64,000 nucleotides of DNA. It comes from Psychrobacillus psychrodurans (GTDB lineage Bacteria; Bacillota; Bacilli; Bacillales_A; Planococcaceae). Where the stretch lies: assembly GCF_027563345.1 (NCBI RefSeq), contig NZ_JAMKBK010000008.1; one strand, given 5' to 3'. The notes below the pieces were generated by a model. That model ran no database searches, was not told the origin of the DNA, and worked only from the letters and a program-made list of their open reading frames with translations. Shown here in pieces: positions 24,728 to 32,703 of this stretch (the first letter of the stretch is position 1; every line of letters starts with the position of its first letter). A program made the position numbers and the translations under genes.

Positions 24728-24743
24728 ATGTCTCTCTCCTCCT

Positions 24744-24774
24744 AAAAAAACCTTTCCAGCCTGGAAAGGTTTTT
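24744..24774 (-). terminator. Terminator of the PAP2 gene
   Basis: ACCTTTCCAG and CTGGAAAGGT form a near-perfect stem with A/T runs on both sides; it overlaps the last codon of the PAP2 gene. Confidence 0.85.
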
Positions 24775-25384
24775 ACTGTGTATGCTTTTTAAAAACTCTG
24801 TTTCTATATTCATACCACAAAGCCACGATTACAAACCAAGAATACCCAATCATCCATCCAGCTAATACATCTGAAGCAAAATGCCGGTGTTCAGCAATCC
24901 TAGATAGCCCGACCATCACACTGATAAATATGGTAACTATCCATATTAGGATCCGATTCAGTTTACTGGACTGATGCTCAGTTAAAAAGTAAGCAATCGT
25001 AAACAAACATAAAAGTCCTACCATTGCATGACCGGAGGGAAAACTAAAGGTCTCTAACTGTTGTGGGACATCAGGACGTTCTCTTTCAACCCACTTTTTA
25101 AGCATTTGATTAAGTACATTTCCAAACCCTATAGATAATACAACAAAGAGCATTCCACGATAATTTTTTGAACGAAACCATAAATAGACTATTAATATAA
25201 GCGTAATAAATATAATAAATTTAGTTTCCCCTAAGTAATGAAATAACCCAATCACTTTATTATCGCCAAAAAACTGTGACATCTGATAGTCGAACTGAGC
25301 TATTTCTTTCGTATTGAAATATAAAAACAGAGTAGCAAATCCTAATAATGTTACTACACTAAGTGGATAAAACCATTTCTTCAC
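24773..25384 (-). CDS. PAP2-family membrane phosphatase
   Basis: A 203-residue membrane protein with about six helices and the three acid-phosphatase motifs: KWVERERPD (C1), SFPSGHAMVG (C2) and SRIAEHRHFASDVLAG (C3), with both catalytic His. Members dephosphorylate undecaprenyl pyrophosphate or phosphatidyl(glycero)phosphate on the outer face of the membrane; which one is unclear. The start is GTG 25384, 6 bases after AGGAGG; earlier in-frame TTG codons precede the ribosome site. Upstream lies the GGGCT repeat array. Confidence 0.85.
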   Translation of the reverse strand: MKKWFYPLSVVTLLGFATLFLYFNTKEIAQFDYQMSQFFGDNKVIGLFHYLGETKFIIFITLILIVYLWFRSKNYRGMLFVVLSIGFGNVLNQMLKKWVERERPDVPQQLETFSFPSGHAMVGLLCLFTIAYFLTEHQSSKLNRILIWIVTIFISVMVGLSRIAEHRHFASDVLAGWMIGYSWFVIVALWYEYRNRVFKKHTQ

Positions 25385-25477
25385 AAAATCCCTCCTATCC
25401 AATAACAAAATTATAAGCTAGAAAATTGTGGATGTACAATAAATACAAGGCTGTCATCTGTACATGGTAACGGGCGG

Positions 25478-25730
25478 TATGTACAGAGTTATGGGCTATC
25501 TTGCATTCCCTTTGGGCTATATTCGAAAACTTATGGGCTTTCACCTTGTTTTTTAGGATACGTAGCTTGGTTATGGGCTGTATGTACATAGTTATGGGCT
25601 ATCTTGCATTCCCTCTGGGCTATTTTCGAAAACTTATGGGCTTTCACCCTGTTTTTTAGGATACGTAGCTTGGCTATGGGCTGTATGTACATAGTTATGG
25701 GCTATCTTGCATTCCCTTCCCTCTGGGCTA
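25478..25730. repeat. Tandem ~102-bp unit with internal 21-bp GGGCT period
   Basis: Two complete units and a partial third begin with GTATGTACAnAGTTATGGGC at about 25478, 25580 and 25682. Inside them GGGCT recurs at 25493, 25514, 25535, 25575, 25596, 25617, 25638, 25678, 25699 and 25725; steps are 21 bp or 40 bp (one degenerate unit skipped), the last stretched by a 5-bp insertion. It fills the gap between the PAP2 start and the yclQ terminator. The remaining flanks (25385-25477, 25731-25747) hold nothing else. Confidence 0.88.
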
Positions 25731-25747
25731 TGTACTATAAATCTTCA

Positions 25748-25783
25748 AGAAAAAACGGAGAAAAACATAGTGTTTTTCTCCGT
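25748..25783 (-). terminator. Terminator of the yclNOPQ operon
   Basis: ACGGAGAAAAACA (25755-25767) pairs with TGTTTTTCTCCGT (25771-25783) and is followed on the minus strand by a T-run. It is 28 bases after the yclQ stop codon. Confidence 0.92.
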
Positions 25784-25811
25784 CCGCGCTGACTAGATTG
25801 ACTTAAGTATA

Positions 25812-26810
25812 TTATTTAAGTGCTTCTAATACTGAATCGACTTTAGCCTTTTCGGATTCAATACCACCACCAGCTAAGTACCAGATTTCTGGATCAAGGT
25901 AAATAATTTTACCGTTTTTAGCTGCATTCGTTTTATTTACAATTTCATTTTCAACTGCTTTTTTAGTACCTGATTCGCCTGTACTCACTACTGCATCGCG
26001 ATCTACAACGAATAGGATATCTGGGTTTTTCTCTAATACATATTCGTAAGCTACACTTTGACCATGTGTAGAAGCTTCGATTGCTTCATCAGCTTGTGGG
26101 AAACCATAAACATCATGGATGACACCAAAACGTGATCCAGCACCATATGCACTTAATTCACCTTCATTGGCAAGTACTACTAATGCTTTTTCTTCCATAC
26201 CAGTAGTTTTCTCCGTTACTTCAGCAATTTTCGCATCAATTTCTTCTAATGCAGCAGTTGCCTCTGCTTCTTTTTCAAAAATTTTACCTGCTAATTCTGT
26301 ATTAGCTTTAAAAGAATTCATGTAATCTGTTGTATCTACACCAACGAATACTGTATTAGCAATTTTACTTAGTTCTTCATATGCATCCCCTTGACGTCCA
26401 GAGATAAAGATAACATCTGGGTCCATTGCAGCGATAGCTTCGAAATCAGGCTCTTTTAATCCACCAGCATTTTCATATGCCGCTTCATCTGCGTATTTAT
26501 CCAAATAAGAGGGAACGTTAGCTTGTGGTACTGCTGTTACATCCACTCCAAGTGCATCTAATGTATCAAGGAAACCAAAGTCAAATACTACAACTTTTTC
26601 TGGTTTTTCTTCTAACGTTACTTCAGCATATCCTTCAGGTTGAGCAATTGTTAATGGGTATACAGATGCTTCTTCAGCCCCGTTTGTTTCTTCCGTTGCT
26701 TTTTTATCTGTTGTTGATGAGTCTTTTTTTGTTTCATCCTCTGCACCACATGCAGCTAAAATTAGTACTAGTAAAGCAAACATTACAGCTAAAAACTTAT
26801 AATTCTTCAT
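25812..26810 (-). CDS. yclQ: Petrobactin-type siderophore-binding lipoprotein
   Basis: A 332-residue substrate-binding protein anchored to the outside of the membrane. Residues 1-20 are a lipoprotein signal and Cys21 closes the lipobox LILAAC. After a Glu/Thr/Lys-rich linker comes a class III binding fold: EKVVVFDFGFLDTLDALGV, the metal-siderophore cleft region EPDFEAIAAMDPDVIFISG, the long backbone helix and KNPDILFVVDRDAV. The order permease-permease-ATPase-binder equals B. subtilis yclNOPQ, which imports petrobactin and its photoproduct. The start is ATG 26810, 8 bases after GAGGAAT. Two Fur boxes lie at the head of the operon. Confidence 0.9.
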   Translation of the reverse strand: MKNYKFLAVMFALLVLILAACGAEDETKKDSSTTDKKATEETNGAEEASVYPLTIAQPEGYAEVTLEEKPEKVVVFDFGFLDTLDALGVDVTAVPQANVPSYLDKYADEAAYENAGGLKEPDFEAIAAMDPDVIFISGRQGDAYEELSKIANTVFVGVDTTDYMNSFKANTELAGKIFEKEAEATAALEEIDAKIAEVTEKTTGMEEKALVVLANEGELSAYGAGSRFGVIHDVYGFPQADEAIEASTHGQSVAYEYVLEKNPDILFVVDRDAVVSTGESGTKKAVENEIVNKTNAAKNGKIIYLDPEIWYLAGGGIESEKAKVDSVLEALK

Positions 26811-26829
26811 TTGTCTAATTCCTCTTTTC

Positions 26830-27591
26830 CTATGAGTTAAAATATACACAGATGCGACAGCTATTCATTTCTTGGATAGGAATATCCATGTCATAAATTT
26901 CTTTAAGTGCATCAGAGTTAATAATTTCATGTGTTGGTCCGTCTTTTACAACACGACCGTCTTTTAAGGCTACAATATAGTCTGAATAAACAGATGCAAA
27001 GTTGATATCATGTAAAACAATAATAACTGTTTTACCTAAATCCTCTACAAGCTTACGTAAAATCTTCATAATTTGAACAGAATGTTTCATATCTAAGTTA
27101 TTTAAAGGCTCATCGAGTAGGATATATTCGGTATCTTGGGCAATAACCATTGCGATAAATGCTCGCTGGCGTTGACCACCGGAAAGTTCGTCCATATAAC
27201 TATCCTGTAAATCACCTAAATTCATATATTCTATTGCTTGGTCGACCATTTTCTCGTCTTCCTCATTTAAACGGCCTTTAGAGTAAGGAAAGCGTCCAAA
27301 TGAAATTAGCTCACGAATAGTCAAACGGACATTCATAAAATTTGATTGCTTTAAAATGGAAACGCGTTTTGAAAAGTCATTGGATTTCCATCTTTTCACG
27401 TCTGATTTATCTAAAAGAACTTCTCCCGTGTCTGCGTCCAATAAACGACTAACCATTGATAATAGTGTAGATTTTCCAGCACCGTTTGGTCCAATAAACG
27501 ATGTTATTTTACCCGACTGAATATTTACACTAACATTATCCACAACTGGCTTTTTAGCAAAATACTTAGAAACCTCTTTGACTTGAATCAT
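26830..27591 (-). CDS. yclP: Siderophore ABC transporter ATPase
   Basis: A 253-residue cytoplasmic ATPase of the FecE/FepC type. Walker A is GPNGAGKST (about 34-42), the signature LSGGQRQRAFIA (about 136), Walker B YILLDEPLNNLD and the H-loop VLHDINFA. It energises the YclNO permease. Its ATG overlaps the yclO stop codon (ATGA at 27588-27591), and yclQ starts 19 bases after its stop. It is under the same Fur-controlled promoter. Confidence 0.93.
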   Translation of the reverse strand: MIQVKEVSKYFAKKPVVDNVSVNIQSGKITSFIGPNGAGKSTLLSMVSRLLDADTGEVLLDKSDVKRWKSNDFSKRVSILKQSNFMNVRLTIRELISFGRFPYSKGRLNEEDEKMVDQAIEYMNLGDLQDSYMDELSGGQRQRAFIAMVIAQDTEYILLDEPLNNLDMKHSVQIMKILRKLVEDLGKTVIIVLHDINFASVYSDYIVALKDGRVVKDGPTHEIINSDALKEIYDMDIPIQEMNSCRICVYFNS

Positions 27592-28538
27592 GAAGTTCGA
27601 CTCTCCTTTAATAGTAAATAGATGAAGTAGATTCCTCCAATGAAGTTAATAATAACGCTCAGCGTTGTATCGAAAGTAAATATACGTTCAACAACCCACT
27701 GACCACCAATTAAAGCTACTAAACTCATTAAACTTGCTCCAATGATTAACGTTGTATGCTTGTACGTGTTAAAGAATTGGTACGATAGGTTCGCTACGAT
27801 TAGTCCGAAAAATGTAATAGGTCCAACAAGTGCCGTTGAAGTTGCTATTAATATCGATGACAATACTAGCATTGTTTTAACAATTTTGTCATAATCCACA
27901 CCAAGGTTAATGGCGTTATCTCGGCCAAGTGATAATACGTCTAGTTCACGTATGTTTCGCCAGCCATAAACTACTGTTAGTAAGATAATAACTAATGCTA
28001 GCCAGACTAAATCACCATTCACATTATTAAAGCTTGCGAACATCTTATTCTGTAAGCTTGTAAATTCGTTTGGATCAATGAGTACTTGAAGGAATGTTGT
28101 AATACTTCCCATGAACGTCCCTAGAATAATACCTACAAGTAACAGGAAGTAAACTGGACGTTTTCCTGCCTTGAATAGAAACTTATATAGTAGTAATGCA
28201 AATACAATCATTGCAATAACTGATATAGCAAAATTATAGTTTTTATTTATAACTAAAATGGACATGGAACCAAAGAAGTAATAAATAATTGTTTGGATTA
28301 ACATATATAGGGAATCAAGGCCCATAACACTCGGCGTTAAGATTTTATTATGTGTAATCGTCTGAAAAATAACAGTTGAATATGCAATCGCTACTCCTGT
28401 TAGCGCCATTGCCAATACTTTAATCGCTCGACGTGGTAATGCATAATCATAGCTTCCATTCAATCCATGGAATAGATAAAGTGCTGTTGAAATTAAAACT
28501 ATGCCTATTAATATCATCATTTTCGTACTGTTACGCAT
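27588..28538 (-). CDS. yclO: Siderophore ABC transporter permease (second)
   Basis: A 316-residue FecCD-family permease with about nine helices. The family signature is seen in SLGRDNAINLGVDYDK.. and GPITFFGLIVANLSY. It pairs with YclN to form the membrane channel. The start is ATG 28538 behind AGGGGGAAAGC; it overlaps the yclN end by 8 bp. An ATG-less upstream extension rich in Cys has no ribosome site and was rejected. Confidence 0.92.
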   Translation of the reverse strand: MRNSTKMMILIGIVLISTALYLFHGLNGSYDYALPRRAIKVLAMALTGVAIAYSTVIFQTITHNKILTPSVMGLDSLYMLIQTIIYYFFGSMSILVINKNYNFAISVIAMIVFALLLYKFLFKAGKRPVYFLLLVGIILGTFMGSITTFLQVLIDPNEFTSLQNKMFASFNNVNGDLVWLALVIILLTVVYGWRNIRELDVLSLGRDNAINLGVDYDKIVKTMLVLSSILIATSTALVGPITFFGLIVANLSYQFFNTYKHTTLIIGASLMSLVALIGGQWVVERIFTFDTTLSVIINFIGGIYFIYLLLKESRTS

Positions 28539-29481
28539 ATGCTTTCCCCCTAAACAACATGAACAGGAAGATTGCACTTCCGATTACACCAACCGTCATG
28601 CTAATCGGAATTTCATAAGGGAATATAATTACCCGTCCTATAATATCGCATATCAATAAGAAAATAACTCCTAGTAATGCTGTGTGTGGTAATGTCTTTT
28701 CCAAATGATCCCCTTTAAAAATCGAGACAATATTTGGGATGATTAATCCTAAAAATGGAATCATTCCGACCGTTAAAACAACGGTAACTGATATTAAAGC
28801 GACTAGTACTAAACCTAGATTCAACACTTTGTTGTAAGAAAGACCGAGGTTTTTTGCAAAATCCTCACCCATTCCTGCTACTGTAAAGCGGTTCGCAAAA
28901 ATATAAGCAAGAATCAGTACTGGAACACTTATGTAAAGTAATTCGTATCTCCCCTTTAATATTAAAGAGAAGTCTCCTTGTAACCAGACAGACATATTTT
29001 GAATAATATCTGATTTGTAAGCAAAAAACGTCGCAATAGAAGATAAAATATTTCCGAACATTAACCCTACTAGCGGAACAAATATTGCATCTTTAAATTT
29101 AATCCGATTTAAAATTTGCATGAATAGCAGTGTTCCTGCTAAAGCAAATATAAATGCAAAGGAAATTTTTTGCATATATGTTGCATTTGTAAATACAAGC
29201 ATCGAGATTAAAATCCCTAAGCGAGTCGCATCAAGCGTACCAGCAGTAGTTGGAGATACAAATTTATTTCTACTAAGACTTTGCATAATTAGACCTGCAA
29301 TACTCATCCCTGCTCCTGCAAGTATTATGGCAATTAGTCTAGGTAGTCTGCTTATAAGAAAAATTTCGGTCTCTTCCGACTTAAAGTCTAATAAATCCAT
29401 TGGTGAGATACTTGATACACCAACAAAGAGAGATAAGAGAGAAAGCGCTACTAGTGCAATTATAAGATATCTTTTTTTCAT
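28531..29481 (-). CDS. yclN: Siderophore ABC transporter permease (first)
   Basis: A 316-residue FecCD-family permease. RLPRLIAIILAGAGMSIAGLIMQSLSRNKFVSPTTAGT is the typical N-terminal coupling segment, and GMIPFLGLIIPNIVS the later one. It is the first gene of the operon. I take ATG 29481, preceded by GAGGATAGTT; ATG 29496 has no ribosome site. Fur boxes at 29519-29533 and 29585-29599 lie directly upstream, so it is made under iron starvation. Confidence 0.92.
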   Translation of the reverse strand: MKKRYLIIALVALSLLSLFVGVSSISPMDLLDFKSEETEIFLISRLPRLIAIILAGAGMSIAGLIMQSLSRNKFVSPTTAGTLDATRLGILISMLVFTNATYMQKISFAFIFALAGTLLFMQILNRIKFKDAIFVPLVGLMFGNILSSIATFFAYKSDIIQNMSVWLQGDFSLILKGRYELLYISVPVLILAYIFANRFTVAGMGEDFAKNLGLSYNKVLNLGLVLVALISVTVVLTVGMIPFLGLIIPNIVSIFKGDHLEKTLPHTALLGVIFLLICDIIGRVIIFPYEIPISMTVGVIGSAIFLFMLFRGKAYA

Positions 29482-29518
29482 AACTATCCTCGTCATTCTT
29501 TTTGTGAATGGGCGATAT

Positions 29519-29533
29519 TGAAAATCATTATCA
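29519..29533. promoter_or_regulatory. Fur box 1 (yclN promoter)
   Basis: TGAAAATCATTATCA matches the Bacillus Fur 7-1-7 consensus (TGATAATNATTATCA) at 14 of 15 positions. It lies 38 bases upstream of the yclN start codon. Confidence 0.85.
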
Positions 29534-29584
29534 ATTACTCACAGTCCAATTATAGCACCTTGACTATTTATGTCAACGGTTAAA

Positions 29585-29599
29585 TGAAAATGATTTTCA
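29585..29599. promoter_or_regulatory. Fur box 2 (yclN promoter)
   Basis: TGAAAATGATTTTCA is a perfect 7-1-7 inverted repeat, continued by ATTGATAAT to form overlapping boxes. It lies about 50 bp upstream of box 1, so the pair probably brackets the promoter. Confidence 0.85.
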
Positions 29600-29673
29600 A
29601 TTGATAATACACCTATATGCCTCTTCAGCGTATTTTAGTCCTACTCTATCTTACTATACTTTAACCCTAATTT

Positions 29674-29718
29674 AAAAAAACTGTTGTAATTGTTGATTTT
29701 TCGCAACAATTACAACAG
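29674..29718 (-). terminator. Terminator of the DUF6612 lipoprotein gene
   Basis: CTGTTGTAATTGTTG (29681-29695) pairs over 15 bp with CAACAATTACAACAG (29704-29718), followed on the minus strand by a T-run. Confidence 0.92.
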
Positions 29719-29751
29719 CCTCCTGTTAAATGCTTAACAACTATAATTTGA

Positions 29752-30597
29752 TTAAATCGCTGTAGCACCATCAATAACTTCTTGTGGAACGACTATTTTA
29801 TCTATTTCATTGAACTTAGAGAAATCTGTTTTAGCATTCATGTTCAAATTGATCATCTCTCCGTTCATAGTCATATCCATATCTATCACCATATCTAATT
29901 TGTTCGTTTGGAATGATTCTTTATCAATATGAACTAGGTAGTCAACCGAATGAATAGTAAAGTCTAAGTTAACATTTTCTTCTGTAGTGAGACTTTGAAG
30001 TGCTTCATCTACCTGATCTTTTACAAGACTCGTAAACTCTTCACCACTACCCTCAAGTGTTAAAATATAGTTTTCATCGTCTTGCTCAAATTCCACTTGT
30101 TCTAAATACTCTTGTAAAGGCTGCAGTTGAGTTGCAGGATCAGTTTGGTTTGTAGCACCCATCATTTGGTCTACCATCTCTTGAGGAAACTTCATCCATT
30201 GTGCAGTAGTTCCTTCAAACACATACATTCCATCTTCTGTAATATAAGTCTCCATCTCAGTCACTTGAGATTCACCGCCTTCACTAACACCCATCATAGT
30301 GGTTGTACCTTTTTGGTGCATTTGCATCGGCTCTATTATATATTCCATATCCATCACAGATTTAATATCCAAAGTCATTTCTTCACTTGGAATACTCATT
30401 GTCTGTTTCATATCTATCGTGCCTTTTACGCTCTTCAGCTCTTCTGAGGCTTTCATTGATTTGTCATATACTTCTTGTAAAGTGAGTTTACTAGTTTCTG
30501 TTACCTCTTTTTCTTGTACCGGAGTTGCAGTTTCGTTACAAGCAGCTAGACCTAACGATAATGTTGCTACTGATAATAACATTGTCCATTTTTTCAT
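29752..30597 (-). CDS. DUF6612-family lipoprotein
   Basis: A 281-residue exported lipoprotein: signal MKKWTMLLSVATLSLGLA with lipobox Cys20. The mature part looks like a LolA/LppX-type curved beta sheet: repeated amphipathic strands (GTIDMKQTMSIPSEEMTLDIK.., MQMHQKGTTTMM.., EMETYITEDGMYVFEG, NLDFTIHSVDYLVHIDK), rich in Met and Glu. DUF6612 proteins are found in many Firmicutes and have no proven role; binding of a hydrophobic ligand is the usual guess. The gene has an ECF-type promoter (30631-30659) and its own terminator, so it is probably an envelope-stress gene. Confidence 0.78.
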   Translation of the reverse strand: MKKWTMLLSVATLSLGLAACNETATPVQEKEVTETSKLTLQEVYDKSMKASEELKSVKGTIDMKQTMSIPSEEMTLDIKSVMDMEYIIEPMQMHQKGTTTMMGVSEGGESQVTEMETYITEDGMYVFEGTTAQWMKFPQEMVDQMMGATNQTDPATQLQPLQEYLEQVEFEQDDENYILTLEGSGEEFTSLVKDQVDEALQSLTTEENVNLDFTIHSVDYLVHIDKESFQTNKLDMVIDMDMTMNGEMINLNMNAKTDFSKFNEIDKIVVPQEVIDGATAI

Positions 30598-30630
30598 AAA
30601 AATATCATCCCTTCTCAGTAAGATACTTAC

Positions 30631-30659
30631 TTTACGGGATGATTACTAAAAAAGTTTCA
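30631..30659 (-). promoter_or_regulatory. ECF-type promoter of the DUF6612 gene
   Basis: On the minus strand TGAAAC (30659-30654), a 17-base spacer and CGTAAA (30636-30631). This is one base longer than the ideal sigma-W spacing but within the range of sigma-W/X/M promoters. Confidence 0.6.
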
Positions 30660-30746
30660 TTATTTTGAAAGAGTGAATAATACTGCGATTTCCATCTCAG
30701 CTAGAATCGTCAATTTTCACTTCAATTAATAGATTGCCGAAAAAAA

Positions 30747-30872
30747 AGTGATATTGGTTGTGAATGACACCACACCAATATCACTAAAATTCCCTCGTTA
30801 ACAATAGAACAAAACGTTCAACTATAGCCCTTCAAACACGCTAGAAAAAGGTATTGACCTTAACAAAACGTC
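30747..30872 (-). repeat. Intergenic element E, copy 1 (3' of dtpT), with terminator
   Basis: Read on the minus strand from the dtpT stop: ACCTTTTTCTA (30852-30842), GAAGGGC (30833-30827), TTAACGAGGGAATTTT (30801-30786), then a hairpin AGTGATATTGG/CCAATATCACT (30785-30747) with a T-run. The same order, with the same 16-base block, is found on the plus strand at 42058-42200. It clearly ends the dtpT transcript and may be a conserved 3' RNA. The remaining gap 30660-30746 shows nothing. Confidence 0.75.
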
Positions 30873-30893
30873 CATGTTTTTGCTCTTTTGAAA

Positions 30894-32381
30894 TCACTTA
30901 ACGCCACGCATATATTTTTGGATCAATGGAGTCATGAAGTAGAGTAATAAACCAATAACTAAAGCTACTGCTCCAATAACACCGAAGTAAATAATTTCGT
31001 TTTCCGGCGTGTAAAATTTAACTACTTGAGCATTGATAGCTTGAGCTGATGCATTCGTCATAAACCATAAGCTCATCGTTTGAGCTGCGAATGCTCCAGG
31101 TGCAAGTTTTGTAGTTGCAGATAATCCTACCGGTGATAATAATAATTCACCTAATACTACAAGGAAGAAGCTCAGTACAAGCCAAAAAGGGCTAACTAAT
31201 GAGTCTGTTCCATTGAAGTAAGCTGGAATAATCATTACGATAAAGGACATCCCTGCAAAAAACAAACCAAAAGCGAATTTTTTCGGAGTTGACGGTTGTC
31301 TATCTCCTAGCTTCACCCACATCCAAGCAAACATTGGTGCAAATGCAATGATAAATAATGGATTTAAAGATTGGAACCAAGCAGGTGAAATCTCAAAAGA
31401 TCCCATCATTAAATCTACGCGTTCATCAGCATACTGTGCTAAAATATTCGAACCTTGCTCTTGAATTGCCCAGAACATCATAGCAGCAACAAAAAGCGGA
31501 ATATAAGCTAGTAATCTAGACTTTTCATCTTCTGTTGTTTTGCTACTTCTATACATAACTATAAAGTACAGAGTAGGGATAACGATACCTAGAATAGAGA
31601 CAGTCATGATGAAACCATCAATCGTTAATATACCCTGTTGTATCAATATAAATCCGGCCGCCAGAATAATAACTAAAGCAATACCAATTCTCGTTAATAC
31701 CTTTTTACGTTCTTCTTTAGACATTGGATTTGGCACATATGTACCCGCTAATCCTAAATATTTCTTTTTCGTGATTAAAAATACAATTAACCCTAACGCC
31801 ATACCAACTGCAGCAATTCCGAATCCTAAATGGAAGTTATATTCAAGACCAATTGTCCCGACGATTAAAGGTGCGATAAATGCCCCCATGTTAATCCCCA
31901 TGTAGAAAATACTAAATCCTGAGTCGCGGCGAGTATCTTCTTTCGAATAAAGATCTCCGATAATGCTTGAAATGTTTGGTTTTAGCAAGCCTGTCCCTAT
32001 GATGATTAATGCCATCGACACAAATAAAGTAGTCAATCCTCCAGGGAATGCCAAGACGATATGACCAATCATTATTAGGACACCACCGTAGAAAACAGTT
32101 TTCGTTGTACCGAATAGGCGGTCAGCAATCCATCCTCCAATAATCCCAGACATGTATACTAGTGAACCATACACAGCCATAATTGAGTTAGCAGTAGAAC
32201 GTTCTAGTCCTAGTCCACCCTGTGTTACTTCGTAATACATATAGTAGATTAGGATTGCGCGCATTCCATAGTAAGAAAAACGCTCCCAAAACTCTGTGAA
32301 AAACAATGATAGTAATCCTTTCGGATGACCAAAAAACCCTTTTTGAGGGACAGATTTTACAATCTCTTCTCTTGATGCCAT
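30894..32381 (-). CDS. dtpT: Di-/tripeptide:H+ symporter
   Basis: A 495-residue, 14-helix POT/PTR transporter. The family motif FTEFWERFSYYGMRAIL (about 24-40) carries ExxERFxYYG, FYMGINMGAFIAPLIVG is the PTR2 signature, and the C-terminal QSLNPLFIIAFAPMFA is also conserved. It takes up small peptides with protons. The start is ATG 32381, 8 bases after AGAGGT; codons upstream have no ribosome site. It is monocistronic, and its 3' region is element E copy 1. Confidence 0.93.
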   Translation of the reverse strand: MASREEIVKSVPQKGFFGHPKGLLSLFFTEFWERFSYYGMRAILIYYMYYEVTQGGLGLERSTANSIMAVYGSLVYMSGIIGGWIADRLFGTTKTVFYGGVLIMIGHIVLAFPGGLTTLFVSMALIIIGTGLLKPNISSIIGDLYSKEDTRRDSGFSIFYMGINMGAFIAPLIVGTIGLEYNFHLGFGIAAVGMALGLIVFLITKKKYLGLAGTYVPNPMSKEERKKVLTRIGIALVIILAAGFILIQQGILTIDGFIMTVSILGIVIPTLYFIVMYRSSKTTEDEKSRLLAYIPLFVAAMMFWAIQEQGSNILAQYADERVDLMMGSFEISPAWFQSLNPLFIIAFAPMFAWMWVKLGDRQPSTPKKFAFGLFFAGMSFIVMIIPAYFNGTDSLVSPFWLVLSFFLVVLGELLLSPVGLSATTKLAPGAFAAQTMSLWFMTNASAQAINAQVVKFYTPENEIIYFGVIGAVALVIGLLLYFMTPLIQKYMRGVK

Positions 32382-32429
32382 TCTTTTTACCTCTTTTCTA
32401 ATTTTGAAAATATTAGGAATAAACTCCAC

Positions 32430-32703
32430 TTAATATAGTTAGAGCATATGAAAAGTTACCTAATACCTTAAACTAACAAGACAATTATTATAAACTTCCC
32501 TTTTTCAATTGTCAAAAAACCTTTTATATTTCAATTAGGAAGATTACTATTAGAAAAAGCGTAATTTCAACATTCTCAAATGATTTTCTCCAACTAAATT
32601 GACGAAAATTGGAATTTTTATTTATTCTATCGAATTTAATTATTTCGACTTTTGAAATTGTTAGTTATAATAGTCGTTATGACAGAAGGAAGGAGCGATT
32701 TAA
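32430..32703. other. Divergent promoter region, dtpT / ABC exporter
   Basis: AT-rich spacer between two divergent genes. TATAAT near 32667 is a plausible -10 for the ABC gene, without a clear -35. I see no palindrome or repeat. Confidence 0.4.

Noticed and set aside
25395..25792. Two open frames through the GGGCT array
   Set aside because: The 21-bp period keeps the frame open by itself; no ribosome site and a repetitive, low-information product.
30604..30643. Hairpin ATCATCCC/GGGATGAT that would hide the ribosome site of the DUF6612 gene
   Set aside because: The far arm overlaps the -10 and spacer of the ECF promoter, so it should lie upstream of the RNA start and not be transcribed.
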